Positions 37,901 through 44,334 of a stretch of DNA of 64,000 bases are shown one piece after another (positions within the stretch are counted from its first letter, which is position 1; each line of letters starts with the position of its first letter). The stretch is from Nilaparvata lugens (Eukaryota; Arthropoda; Insecta; Hemiptera; Delphacidae). Position numbers and translations under genes: made by a program. Under the pieces are notes generated by a model, which did no database searches, was not told the DNA's origin, and saw nothing but the letters and a program-made list of their open reading frames with translations. Where the stretch lies: assembly GCF_014356525.2 (NCBI RefSeq), contig NC_052507.1, positions 6,023,561 to 6,087,560 on the forward strand, read 5' to 3'.

Positions 37901-38502
37901 GCAAGGTGATCGATATCCACTTCAACGACACACACGACAAGGAGGGGATGTTGTTTCTGAAAGATGACCTCTCGAAGTACTCGACTGAGTTTATTGAAGA
38001 AACTACCAGCTACGAACACGCTATGATCCAACACTTAGGGGACGATAAGGAGACTAACTTGGAGTACAGCAGAAACGGGTTCAACTGTAGTATCACTGTC
38101 ACCTGGTTCCGGGATGACACTTCATCTAACAACAAAGGTCCCGTCTATAGACTGGTCGCACACTCCGGCATCAGATCCTTTGCAGGTGTGAGAAGTGCCT
38201 ACATAGAAGTGTGTGCCTTAGTAGCGTGCGCTGATAGGACAATCGAGTCCTGTGGACATAGACCGTCGTTCGAGAACGTCTCCTCCCGTACACAGGTCAA
38301 GAACGTCAACATCCACACGGAGTCCCTCAACATTACCACACCGTTTGTCAGTACGCTCGACTCTAATATCTATCCTCTAATGGGGAACGAGTTGTCGTTC
38401 ATTGAGTCGATTGATAAGTTCCGGGGGTATATACAGAAGACCTACTTGTTCCTGGAGAAACCCAAAGATGATTTGATTACGTTTGGGGTGTATAAACTGT
38501 GA
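18672..38502 (+). CDS. vanin-like: Vanin/biotinidase-like amidohydrolase (nitrilase superfamily), six coding exons
   Basis: Joined CDS: 18672-18746, 20813-20971, 24229-24378, 27981-28147, 30712-30926 and 37661-38502, giving 1608 bases and 535 residues. All introns are GT-AG with matching phases. Members of this family hydrolyse amide bonds of pantetheine or biotinyl compounds. The catalytic triad is visible: Glu87 in IIVFPECGL, Lys187 in YRKFNLF and Cys220 in MFICFDILF, at spacings close to human vanin-1 (79, 178 and 211). Residues 1-25 are a hydrophobic signal segment (MISTVRSFQRLFLLFLVACT). The C-terminal third carries the vanin-specific domain starting with NVNLLASGYNRP. The C-terminus has no hydrophobic tail, so a secreted rather than GPI-anchored enzyme is expected. 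Length is close to biotinidase (about 540) and vanin (about 510). Which substrate it uses cannot be told. Confidence 0.93.
19445..19679 (+). repeat. Tandem duplication, period 121 bp, in intron
   Basis: The unit starting AAATTGATTAAGCACTGGGA occurs at 19445 and 19566 and is essentially identical across about 114 bases, so the duplication is recent. No coding content. Confidence 0.9.
19988..20330. mobile_element. MITE, family M1, in intron 1
   Basis: Ends CTACGTTATAATGGCAG and CCATTACAACGTGGACGTCA, interior with CTGCCTTGTCACTGCCTT and GACAAGGATAACAAG. The left terminus lacks the first bases (GTGAGGTC) of the family. It lies between coding exons 1 and 2. Confidence 0.75.
20336..20581 (+). mobile_element. 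Remnant of an LTR retrotransposon (LTR end plus primer-binding region)
   Basis: TTGGTGACCCCGACGTGATC at 20528-20547 followed by TGAACACACAACCTTCTGAT resembles the sequence directly downstream of the 5' LTR in insect Gypsy-type elements (from memory of the family, not a search). About 190 bases before it read like an LTR tail. A 15-base inverted pair, GACTGTGGCGAATCA and its complement, bounds the fragment at 20336 and 20566. No gag or pol follows; the exon 2 acceptor comes about 230 bases later. Confidence 0.4.
20813..20971 (+). CDS. vanin-like: Vanin-like gene, coding exon 2
   Basis: Acceptor TGTGTTTCCAG, donor GAG|GTGAGA. Residues 26-78, containing YVAAVVEYAPLEW (the first beta strand of the nitrilase fold) and the helix ending RFVTIIERAAKE. 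Both boundaries are phase 0. Confidence 0.9.
21000..21150. repeat. Short inverted-repeat element in intron 2
   Basis: GGGCCAGACCATATTAAGCG at 21014 and the near-complement CGCCTTATGTGGTCTGGCCC at 21131-21150 face each other about 100 bases apart. This looks like a small MITE (about 137 bp); CTGGGAAAACGCC and the GGTGCTTTAGGAGTAGGC stretch lie between. Confidence 0.6.
21890..22199 (+). mobile_element. Non-LTR 3' end or SINE (family R4, copy 1)
   Basis: The block ending CAGGTCACTCGATATCATAA and a (TTA)-like tail shares about 110 bases with 45938-46060, where the tail is a clear (TTA)n. The upstream phrase GTTTCGGATAGACACGTTAA followed by GGCGTCGGTCCCTGCTGCC is, to my knowledge, common before the 3' ends of insect RTE-type LINEs. 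A piece at about 34940-35008 is a diverged inverse copy. It holds no ORF. Confidence 0.6.
22306..22836 (+). mobile_element. Repeat family R5 (copy 1), with conserved short frame
   Basis: Starts CTTTCCTACAGTTACGTTGA and ends GCACTAGTTGCACAAATAAC. Other copies: 34228-34812 (inverse) and 41590-42117. It contains its own inverted pairs (CCTACAGTTAC against GTAACTGTAGG; GCGCACTAG against the complementary segments). A frame of 127 codons at 22327-22710 is matched by 123 codons in the copy at 41614-41985, sharing RKESLFRS and ATWQRKILSRLYG. The two differ by indels that keep the frame, but no known domain is visible, so the frame may simply reflect high copy similarity. Confidence 0.65.
23169..24184 (-). 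mobile_element. Interspersed element, family R2 (long copy, inverted)
   Basis: Bounded by ATATCGGGGCACCGAGCTTC on the left and TTAATATAATAGGATT on the right, the complements of the ends of the copy at 3028-3780. It is about 260 bases longer and contains a minus-strand frame at 23657-23845 including LASGRNAVDLVLGVTYGTGE, absent from the shorter copy. The TE end lies only 45 bases before the acceptor of coding exon 3. The AATTTCGTGAAAATCGTTAG plus GCCGTTTTCGAGATCCG phrase is a widespread insect repeat motif (general knowledge). Confidence 0.7.
24229..24378 (+). CDS. vanin-like: Vanin-like gene, coding exon 3 (catalytic Glu)
   Basis: Acceptor GGTTTTTACAG, donor GAG|GTATGT. Residues 79-128, with NADIIVFPECGLTTL carrying the general-base Glu87, then the loop ending PNPVEKRTPCTDND. 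Phase 0 on both sides. Confidence 0.92.
24484..24718. mobile_element. MITE, family M2 (copy 1)
   Basis: Perfect or near-perfect inverted ends of about 60 bp: AGTAGATATCCCATGGTATA, then GGGCGTTTATGTCGCAAC and CTGTTATCTCAAGCCGA. An almost identical element lies at 43210-43444 and a diverged one at 28219-28506; partial pieces occur at 25661-25725 and about 26875-26915. The interior carries GAAGCTGTGTGACACTGGTA. Present in intron 3. Confidence 0.85.
24720..25500. repeat. Repeat family R6 (copy 1), in intron 3
   Basis: Landmarks GTGTCACTTTTTCGCTCTCG, TTTGCCGACAGC and AGGTGGAGGGAAAATGTTGT recur in inverse orientation at 31540-32000. It contains the short palindrome GACAGCTAGCGCATAGCGCTGTC at 25154-25176, best seen as GACAGC...GCTGTC, and a second foldback at 25440-25510 (CACACTTTTTTCTATGTATT with its complement). 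No gene. Confidence 0.5.
25692..26165 (-). pseudogene. Non-LTR retrotransposon reverse transcriptase, C-terminal fragment
   Basis: Read on the minus strand, about 26155 down to 25700 encodes the region after the RT domain of an insect LINE: VVAYGCESWPLTKEDKNHLG, then FERKILRKIYGPV, then RLVWFRHICRMNENRMPK, then RRWEDEVRDDLQEMG. It is broken by at least two in-frame stops and lacks the catalytic RT core. The ends are ragged and the element is 5' truncated, as expected of a dead insertion. It lies antisense in intron 3 of the vanin-like gene. Confidence 0.85.
26173..26721. mobile_element. Non-autonomous mariner-like element with 30-bp TIRs
   Basis: Ends CAGGGTGATTCTTAATTATG and its inverted counterpart (CAGAGTGATTCTTAATTATG on the other strand), flanked by TA on both sides (26171-26172 and 26722-26723). 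About 549 bp. The Phe/Tyr-rich open frames inside (26277-26540 and others) show no transposase motif. CAG ends and the TA target are typical of Tc1/mariner. It has inserted into or beside the LINE fragment at 25692-26165. Confidence 0.8.
27005..27963 (+). pseudogene. Non-LTR retrotransposon fragment, C-terminal coding plus 3' tail
   Basis: The frame to 27480 reads the C-terminal domain typical of insect Jockey/CR1-like LINE pol: ILYGILAWGG, then SVIEPLAVTQRSIIKTILKR, then VLNVRQLFIKSLLIHIKKY, then YSTRHRSNYSFEIP. The 5' part with the RT core is missing. After the stop comes about 480 bases of AT-rich 3' UTR ending in AATAAACTGAATTGAATTTA and a TTTAA-rich tail. The tail stops about 17 bases before the acceptor of coding exon 4, so it must supply much of the branch-site region. 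Sense-oriented in the gene. Confidence 0.8.
27981..28147 (+). CDS. vanin-like: Vanin-like gene, coding exon 4
   Basis: Acceptor TTGTTTTGCAG, donor CCAA|GTGAGT. Residues 129 to the split codon 184. Contains LSCAAKNNKMYVAVNM (a core strand of the nitrilase fold) and paired cysteines in ITCESDMQGCPKD, a region that is disulfide-linked in vanins. The exon ends two bases into the codon for Lys184. Confidence 0.92.
28219..28506. mobile_element. MITE, family M2 (diverged copy)
   Basis: Ends AGATATCCAATTGTGCAGGT and the inverse ACAATGAGATATCT. The interior keeps AACGGCACAGTATGAGAGAC and ATCTCAAGCCGATTACTGT. More diverged than the copies at 24484 and 43210, so older. Confidence 0.65.
28779..29630 (-). 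mobile_element. Helentron-like non-autonomous element (copy C)
   Basis: Inverse orientation: 3' hairpin at 28781-28815, (TG)n at about 28912-28962, and the TC start at 29630. Subterminal word GGCAAGGAAAGT near 29597. The body matches the other three copies including the GCGGAGCTCCTGAAATTTTT-type segment. Flank on the TC side is A-rich, with no target duplication. Confidence 0.7.
29640..30315. mobile_element. MITE, family M1, carrying a nested foldback
   Basis: Left end TTGAGGTCCACGTTATAATG, right end AACGCGGACCTCACTATAG. The two halves of the family interior (GCTATCC at the left, GGCAGTTGCAAGGCAGAG at the right) are separated by a foldback element at about 29888-30200, so the MITE is the older insertion. 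Confidence 0.75.
29888..30200. mobile_element. Foldback element, family FB1 (copy 2), nested
   Basis: Left arm starts GAATAGAAAGATTAAGAAAT; the right arm ends with the complement, and extends further with ATTACCACAATATCAACTTC. Three units of the AACCGAAACCGGTCTTTCTA-type core are present (about 29938, 29991, 30076), one more than in the copy at 7918-8161, and the middle one shows a short extra inverted copy. It lies inside an M1 MITE. Confidence 0.75.
30370..30567. repeat. Perfect 90-bp inverted repeat (hairpin)
   Basis: Arms 30370-30459 and 30478-30567 are exact complements over all 90 bases, separated by an 18-base spacer rich in T. The arms begin CATAGCCACCTCTAATACAA and include AAGGCCGCGGCCTACG, so each arm also holds a GGCCGCGGCC palindrome. 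No target duplication was recognised. The transcript of the vanin-like gene would fold this into a very stable 90-bp stem within intron 4. Confidence 0.95.
30712..30926 (+). CDS. vanin-like: Vanin-like gene, coding exon 5 (catalytic Lys and Cys)
   Basis: Acceptor ATTTTACAG, donor ACAG|GTAATT. Completes Lys184 and encodes YRKFNLFKEPEF (Lys187) and GMFICFDILFAQPA (nucleophile Cys220), then DILYSTAWFSELPFLT. Ends in phase 1. N197 is in an NST sequon. Confidence 0.95.
31022..31250. repeat. Hairpin-rich repeat, two units
   Basis: Tandem pair of units based on TTTTTCTCCCTGAGGGAAA and GAAGCCGAGGGC, each with an internal inverted pair (CTCCCTGAGGGAG). Each unit is preceded by GTTATTTGTGCATCTAG. The end CAACATTTTTCCTCCACCTA matches the R6 family. 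Intron 5. Confidence 0.6.
31540..32000. repeat. Repeat family R6 (copy 2, inverted), in intron 5
   Basis: Shares, in inverse orientation to 24720-25500, the phrases CAACATTTTTCCTCCATCTA and GGGAGGAAAAGTAGTACTTT. The GCCGATTGCGCTATCTATCG stretch corresponds to the palindromic GACAGC area of copy 1. No gene. Confidence 0.5.
32395..32560 (-). pseudogene. Transposase C-terminal fragment (left arm)
   Basis: Minus-strand frame YINKPQTLEAL followed, after a frame change, by AMLQRSMDNFSQHLQECM and a stop, the C-terminal tail seen in arthropod Tc1/mariner-type transposases. It matches the plus-strand fragment at 33965-34166. Confidence 0.8.
32564..33703 (-). mobile_element. 5'-truncated LINE inserted in the transposase remnant
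   Basis: On the minus strand the fragment starts at 33703, right after the transposase codons for WGYLK, and ends at 32564 in a (TGAT)n-type tail (visible as TCAATCAATCAATCAATCAT). Coding part 33717-33391 reads LINE pol C-terminus (KISNLETLKAVYFAMIHSHI, then SYGIEIYGGT), and 33300-33100 the end (SPTYMGIKF side, then GIRAKVLRDNDFEW). A stop and frame change separate the two. The simple-repeat tail and 5' truncation are typical of target-primed insertion. A GC-rich insert occupies 32761-33044. Confidence 0.8.
32761..33044. mobile_element. GC-rich element with 23-bp inverted ends
   Basis: Ends CTCACAATGAGAGCGAGTGA and, at the right, the complementary TCACTCACTCCCATTGTGAG. About 284 bp, strikingly GC-rich (GCAGCAGCTAGCCCAGCAAC and GGTGGGCGCGGGCTAACCAT) in an AT-rich LINE 3' region. 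Both strands are open for 60-88 codons (32713-32979 plus, 32754-32936 minus), a product of base composition. Probably a MITE or a structured small repeat; class unknown. Confidence 0.6.
33704..33960 (-). pseudogene. Transposase catalytic-domain fragment
   Basis: Minus-strand pieces in shifting frames: SVTVNMDRYLTMLREFF, then LQLRRRRINIVWFQQDGATC with HTSRAAMEFLKQAFPGR, then PPRSP. WFQQDGATCHT contains the second catalytic Asp of the DDE/D triad. At least two frameshifts and a deletion before the third Asp make it inactive. It is cut at GGCTACCTAAAA by the LINE at 32564-33703. Confidence 0.85.
33965..34166 (+). pseudogene. Transposase C-terminal fragment (right arm)
   Basis: Plus-strand frame LLGYLKAHVYMNKPQTLEAP then AMLQRSTDNFSQRLQEFMDK to a stop at 34164. 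This inverse copy of the 32395-32560 region shows what the left arm looked like before the LINE insertion. Confidence 0.85.
34228..34812 (-). mobile_element. Repeat family R5 (copy 2), with M1 end inside
   Basis: Inverse copy: begins AATAGTTATTTGTGCAACTA and ends near CAGTGCAGAAATGGTCACTT. The stretch 34525-34640 does not belong to the family and ends CCATTATAACGTGGGCCTCA, an M1 MITE end, so an M1 copy, itself truncated, has inserted here. Confidence 0.65.
35446..35655. mobile_element. MITE, family M3 (copy 1), long palindrome
   Basis: Ends AGGCTAGGCGCACACCAGTT and the complement, with arms of about 70-80 bp containing AGTCAAGACAAGACAAGACA and CACAATACTTCACATAG. AGAATA occurs directly outside both ends (35440-35445 and 35656-35661), a possible 6-bp target duplication. 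The second copy is at 38590-38770. Intron 5. Confidence 0.8.
35923..37213 (+). mobile_element. mariner element, near full length, inactive
   Basis: About 1291 bp with 28-bp inverted ends (CAGGGTCTGTATAATAAGTA; right end complement CAGAGTCCGTATAATAAGTG), flanked by TA on both sides (35921-35922, 37214-37215). The size and structure are those of a complete mariner. The transposase gene is plus-strand and broken. Located in intron 5 of the vanin-like gene, in sense orientation. Confidence 0.92.
36118..37142 (+). pseudogene. mariner transposase, frameshifted
   Basis: Starts MKRTIEQRFS at 36118 with the N-terminal helix-turn-helix region, then a stop and frame change at about 36213, a second break near 36430 and an in-frame TGA at about 36520. 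The catalytic domain is otherwise well preserved: GDETWVFEYDPETKW (first Asp), HHDNAPSHTC (second Asp) and YSPDMAPPDFFLFPKIK (third Asp). The second and third Asp are separated by 34 residues, the D34D signature of mariner. The final 179 codons (36603-37142) are uninterrupted to the native stop. No active protein can be made from this copy as it stands. Confidence 0.92.
37661..38502 (+). CDS. vanin-like: Vanin-like gene, terminal coding exon 6
   Basis: Acceptor TTCTCTTGCAG; the first two bases complete the Ala codon from exon 5. Encodes AVQTQAGYSYSMNVNLLASG, the end of the nitrilase domain with GSGIYAGEDGP, and the vanin C-terminal domain (residues to 535), with FNCSITVTWF and several Cys (CEYADSCP, CALVACADRTIESCGH). 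It is GC-richer than all flanking sequence. Sequons N-D-T and N-C-S suggest glycosylation. Stops at TGA 38500-38502. Confidence 0.95.
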
Positions 38503-38589
38503 TGAAGACTGATCCAACATGTGATGTACTTAGTTTTGTATGAGATTTTTTTAGTTTTAGACCCGATTTCTAGATAATTTATCAAATCT

Positions 38590-38770
38590 TAGGTTGGGCG
38601 TACACCGGTTAGTGAAGATAAGACTAGTTACGTTTAGTCACAATACTTCACATAGTTGCTTATGAAGACATGACTAATCAGTGTGAGTTGCGTCATAAGA
38701 AACAATGTGAAATATTGTGTGCATGATCATGTCTTGTCTTGTCTTGACTAACTGGTGTGTGCCTAGCCTA
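38590..38770. mobile_element. MITE, family M3 (copy 2), in the 3' UTR region
   Basis: Ends TAGGTTGGGCGTACACCGGT and TGTGTGCCTAGCCTA, with arms like the 35446-35655 copy. It lies 88 bases after the stop codon of the vanin-like gene. Its right end overlaps the first AATAAA after the stop (38770-38775). Confidence 0.8.
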
Positions 38771-38775
38771 ATAAA
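38770..38775 (+). terminator. vanin-like: Candidate poly(A) signal of the vanin-like gene
   Basis: First AATAAA after the stop codon, at the edge of an M3 MITE. Other AATAAA words lie at 39069 and 39191, so the real site is uncertain. Confidence 0.4.
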
Positions 38776-39599
38776 CCATCAAATTTATATGTTTAATGGT
38801 CCATCAGATTTAATAAGTATCCTAGAAACCGGCCATTAAAATAATATTGTTCCTCCAATTTACCACTAAACTAGTACTTGATAATCTGATCTATGTTTTA
38901 AGAGATGTAGAACTGTTCATGTAGTGCTAATACAATACTGTGTCTTATTAGTTTTTTTCATTTACTTGAATAGTTTCATTTCTATAAGATATGGCTAAGT
39001 CGGGGACGGTCGACACTGTTAAACTTCTCCCTCCATGGCTGGACTCTCAACTCAGGAATAGAGAGTACAATAAAAGGTAGACTCAACTTGCTACGCTCAT
39101 TTAATTGAATATATTATTTTAAATTAGGGATAGAAACAGTTCTGGACGATTACCTGTTGTTCATACCAAATTTTTTAATTAATTACTGTCAATAAATGAC
39201 TGAAACAATATCTGTGCTTCAATGCATTTTGCTGTCCGTTATGGGGAAAAGTTTTATTTTTATACAGTAAAGACCAATAATCTGAACACTAATTGGCAGT
39301 TGTGTCATGTTTAGGATAGAACTCAACTCTGCACAAGCACAATATCTCAAATGAGTCAGCACAATTTGAGTTCAAAGCAAATCAGAATAGCTGGTGCAAG
39401 CTACAGTCGTATTTATTGTGCTGTGTTTAAACCACAAGCTGATCCAATATAGTTTAAATTTATTCTTTGCTTATCCTGACAAATTATTGTGTTTTTGAAA
39501 TTGTTATATTTATTGTAATAGCTTCATTATTTTGAGGAATGATGATTAAGCGATATCTTTTCCTCGACTTTTCTAGTTTTATTTATACAATAAAAAATG

Positions 39600-39756
39600 A
39601 TAATATTCGCATGGCTTCTATTGGTGGAGAGTCCCTGACGGAAATTCCACTTCGCCTGAGTAGCGAAGTACATAATTAAAGCCATCAATGGGCCTCACGA
39701 CTGTTATATATCAGCCAGGACCGAGAATTCTACGTGCTCATCCGATACAATGAATT
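39600..39756. repeat. Dispersed repeat, family R3 (copy 2)
   Basis: Shares ATTGGTGGAGAGTCCCT and the following GC-rich segment with 18094-18240; both copies end near a CCGATA word. Class unknown. Confidence 0.5.
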
Positions 39757-40561
39757 ATTCAAGTGGAACAAGACACAGTATTTTATAATTTTCATTAGTA
39801 CCTAATAATTTGTTCAAAGAAATGTGTACAAAAGGAACAAATGATTACTAATAAGTCATTAATGTTACCTGTAATTTTTATTAATGTGTTGATATGTTTT
39901 AATGTTTGAGTCAAGTCAATTTTACTAAGGACTGTTTGTGTAAATTCAGACCTCATCTGAACAGCAACCTGTTTGTACTAAGATCTATTTTATTATATTT
40001 TTATATCATATTTAACAGTAAAGGCGATGCAATAATTTAATCTAAGCAGTGATGTGAAGAAATGGTTGAAAAAGTAAAGAATTAGAACGAATATGGTTAT
40101 GGTCTATGTCACACTAAAGGAACTTAAATTAAATTTCATGAATGACCGATTTTATGAATATTTTGATACTATTATTGTCCACTAACAATTCCTAACATTC
40201 ACATTTGCTCAAATACAAGTGATATTCGTTATTTTTCAAAAGTATTGTAATCAAATATAACTAGTTAATGTTGAAAATATCAAATGTGATTTTAGATCAA
40301 ATTCTGCAGAATTCAATGGTAAATGTATTCCACTATTATAAAAAATTATCGAGCAGAATAATGAATAATATTGTAACTAGTCTGTAAGATGATCGACTGA
40401 ATAATGTTTAATGTTAGATTGAATATTTTTTTACAACTGACAATAAAAATGGAGAACTAGTTTGCAATAAATTATACACTATTCAAAAAACGTTGAGTCG
40501 ATTCAATTATTCCATCTACTCATTTTTGTATAGGCCAACTAAGGACGACAGTAATTCACCA

Positions 40562-40775
40562 TTAACCATTATTATTTACGTTGGTCTCCCGCTTTCGCCT
40601 CCAATATTCTTTCATCCTCGCACTCTGAGCGATTTGTCTTTCTAACGACCAACTTTCAATTCCTGGTTCTTCTGGGAAAACATCAATTTTAAGCTGATTC
40701 CGTAGCCCTGGTCTGATTAGTAAATCTGCCTCTGTTATATTTAATTTTTGCATATCCTTCCTAGGTTCTACAAAC
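40562..40775 (-). CDS. Possible terminal exon of an unidentified gene
   Basis: The minus-strand frame opens at about 40810 and runs to a stop at 40562. It includes CGRSKSNWFVEPRKDMQKLN, then ADLLIRPGLRNQLKIDVFPE and SARMKEYWRRKRE, ending in an Asn-rich tail. Composition (charged, Trp- and Pro-containing) looks like real protein. A possible acceptor is TTTGTAG at about 40776-40782; no pyrimidine tract supports it strongly. The frame is closed by a stop further upstream. No family recognised. The next minus-strand exon is the FASTK-like one 2 kb upstream, but the two need not belong to one gene. Confidence 0.4.
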
Positions 40776-41567
40776 CAGTTCGATTTGGATCTCCCACATA
40801 TTTTCTTGAATATTTTATTTGTTTGTCAACTCATTTTATTCCAGATGATATATTTGTTTTAAATGAGTTGATAATGTGAAACTTCTCCATAATTGGATTG
40901 GAAAAACACAGTTTTAATTTTGTCACAATCATTAAATTTGTTGATAGGACTGTAGTTTCGTGTTGGAAACTAACACATCTTCTGCTGCTTTCAACACGAA
41001 ACTGAAGTATCGCAACATATTAAATAAATGTGGATGTGACCAAAATTTAAACTGTGATTATTCATTTCAATATACTTGAATGTTTCTTCAACAGTAGAAG
41101 AGTAAATTCATTTGTACAAGAAAAAATCTTCCCTCCACTCTTAGATCAGAGAAATCACTCATCTCCAAATGCTTATAACTCAAGAATAGGAGAGAATTTC
41201 GCCAATGAGATGACATATTACTGTTCCTCTCATCAAGTACTATCATTCCTGAGAGATTGAGCGATTTTAGTTTTCAACCATTTTTGCAAAAATCCATTAT
41301 GTTATTCATGGATTTCATAAAAAATACAAATCTCCCAGATTTGGTTGATATCCGGGCTATGGATAGAGGTTGACCTAACAAGTGTCGTGCTATAATATGA
41401 GACGTTTTGCTAAAATACAGGGTGAGTTATTCACTCAAACAGAATATTATCTTAACTCTGTTTATATTACACGATTCTAATAAATAATTGAAGAGTTTCA
41501 ATACATGGTTGTATCTCTTTCAAGAGTTTTATACTATAGTGAGGTTCATAATGACAGTATTTGATTA

Positions 41568-42668
41568 AGGCTGCAAAGGCTAAAATAAACTTTTCCTACA
41601 GTTACGTTGAAAAGTGTCCATTGCTGCACTGATTACAGAACGCAAAGAATCACTTTTCCGCTCTAGTGCGGGAAAATTTTTTCTGCACTCCAGATTTGCA
41701 ACATGGCAACGCAAAATACTTAGTAGGTTATATGGAGTGACAGTGCAGCAAAATCAAAATGAAGTTGGTAACAGTGACTGCTATAGTGAGCAGAGGTGCA
41801 ACCAAGCACAACGCGCTAATTATTACTATTATATAACCAAGGACAACATTTTTATTCAATTTGACAATAAATTAAGGTTTTTATCAATAATGAAATTACA
41901 CAGAAAAACATTTGATGCATATCAGGCAATTTTATCCATAATTACTCACTTTTCATATCCAATGGTAACTGTAGGAAAAACTTAATGTGAAATACGTGCG
42001 CAAAGTTCCTCTGCTGCACTCAAGAAACCATTCCGCCCGAGCCGTAGGCGAGAAACGTAAACGTTTCTTTCGGTGCAGCAAACTGTCACTTTGCGCACTA
42101 GTTGCACAAATAACTATTCTGCTCGTGACATTTTTCAAAGTTTTTTGATTTGTATATCAAGCTATCAAAATGAAAAAGGTTTCTCAGGAAAATCATTACT
42201 TTTTGAGATATGAGCGCCTGAAGTTTGAATTTTTGGGACAGAACATTTCAAATTCGGTAAGAGATAAATCCATGAGATTTAGAGGATAGATTCTTCATGG
42301 TATTGTTGATCTAGTAAAACAAAAATTTTCTGAAAATATCAATTTTTAAGATAGCTTTTAGTTGAGTTATTTTTGGTAAATTGAATAACTTTTTCAAAAA
42401 TTGATATTTTCAGAAAATTTTTTGTTTACTAGATCATTAATACCATGAATCCTCTTAATCTCATGGATTTATCTCTTACCGAATTTGAAATGTTCTGTCC
42501 CAAAAATTTAATCTTTAGGCGCTCATATCTCAAAAAGTAATGATCAGAAAAAAAACATTTTTCCTGAGAAAACTTTTTCATATTGAAATCTTTATGATAT
42601 ACAAATCGAAAAACTTTGAAAAATATCACGAGTAGAAAGTTTATCTTTAGCCTTTGCACAGCCTTAAC
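41568..42668. mobile_element. Foldback element FB2, left arm interrupted by an R5 copy
   Basis: Outer inverted ends TTAAGGCTGCAAAGGCTAAA (left) and the complement of TTAAGGCTGTGCAAAGGCTA (right). The arms continue with CTGCTCGTGACATTTTTCAA on the left from 42118 and its complement up to about 42637 on the right, meeting around a loop near 42350. The left arm is split by an R5 element (41590-42117), so the R5 copy inserted into an existing foldback. No coding content. Confidence 0.75.
41590..42117 (+). mobile_element. Repeat family R5 (copy 3)
   Basis: Starts TTTTCCTACAGTTACGTTGA and ends GCACAAATAACTATT. Its 123-codon frame (41614-41985) matches the copy at 22327-22710 apart from short in-frame gaps. 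It sits inside the left arm of the FB2 foldback. Confidence 0.7.
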
Positions 42669-42776
42669 AAAGTAAAGTAGATAAGTTTTCTATTGTATTC
42701 TATTCTGACATTGGTTTCAAACCCATAGGTTCAAAGAAAAACTAGCCAATTGTTACTAGGTAACTATAAAATAATA

Positions 42777-42782
42777 TTTATT
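42777..42782 (-). terminator. Candidate poly(A) signal after the FASTK-like exon
   Basis: TTTATT on the plus strand, that is AATAAA on the minus strand, about 62 bases after the stop codon of the minus-strand exon at 42844-43042. Confidence 0.5.
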
Positions 42783-42843
42783 TACAAAATTACAACACTC
42801 TAATCCTTGTCACACCACTGCCGCCTCCGTTATTTCAGAGTGA

Positions 42844-43042
42844 CTAGGTACTTTTGTTTTTCAATTGTTGCATGAGGTAGGGTATTTTCTCGCCGTCCAA
42901 GAGGTTATTCCAGATAGACTGCGTGACCGGAACGACAGAATATCCCATCGCTTCCAGCACTCTCATTTTCACATTCTCTTGGCCTTTCACTCGCTCTGTG
43001 TTCACTGTATAGCTGGTGGGTCCCAGATACAGTATGGTGATT
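42844..43042 (-). CDS. FASTK-family (RAP-domain) protein, last coding exon
   Basis: Minus strand: acceptor CTGTTTCAG at about 43043-43051, then one base completing a codon and 65 codons to the stop TAG at 42844. The peptide reads ITILYLGPTSYTVNTERVKG, then MRVLEAMGYSVVPVTQSIWN and IPYLMQQLKNKST. The string of a small-residue strand, K-R-LEAMGY-V-V-P and W-L-K-YL-L is the RAP domain found at the C-terminus of FASTK-domain proteins, mitochondrial RNA-processing factors. The remaining exons would lie to the right on the minus strand; I could not find them in the window, so the intron is longer than 20 kb or the gene is broken. Which FASTKD paralogue is unclear. Confidence 0.75.
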
Positions 43043-43209
43043 CTGAAACAGATAATAATATTTGTCTTCAGTTTTGTTTTTTCATTTTTCTTCAATCCTT
43101 TTTATTTATTAGCTCTTAAATTAGAAGTTTACACTATTATAACAGGTGCTTTGTCAAGTTTATGACCAATTAATAAGTTCAAGTAATAACATGGAGAAAC
43201 AATAGCCTA

Positions 43210-43444
43210 AGTAGATATCCCATGGTATAGGGCGTTTATGTCGCAACTTTTACTGTTATCTCAAGCCGATTACTGTTGATTATTGTCGAATTTTACTGTA
43301 TTGTTGGGGTAAGAGTGTATGAACGGCACAATATGAGAGACTACCAGTGTCACACAGCTTCACGGGAAAGAATTACATGAACTATCGGCTTGAGATAACA
43401 GTAAAAGTTGCGACATAAACGTCCTATACCATGGGATATCTACT
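43210..43444. mobile_element. MITE, family M2 (copy 2)
   Basis: Ends AGTAGATATCCCATGGTATA with the exact complement at the right. Nearly identical to the copy at 24484-24718 but with the interior in inverse orientation, so the family moved recently. It lies about 170 bases upstream of the FASTK-like acceptor, in an intron of that gene. Confidence 0.9.
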
Positions 43445-43509
43445 TATGCTATTGCTTCTCTATGGTAATAATGACCAATTTGATTACATATACATAATAA
43501 CATACATTT

Positions 43510-44332
<823 letters not shown>

Positions 44333-44334
44333 TT

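Noticed and set aside
37819..38034. Minus-strand frame opposite the vanin-like terminal exon
   Set aside because: Shadow of the well-supported plus-strand coding exon.
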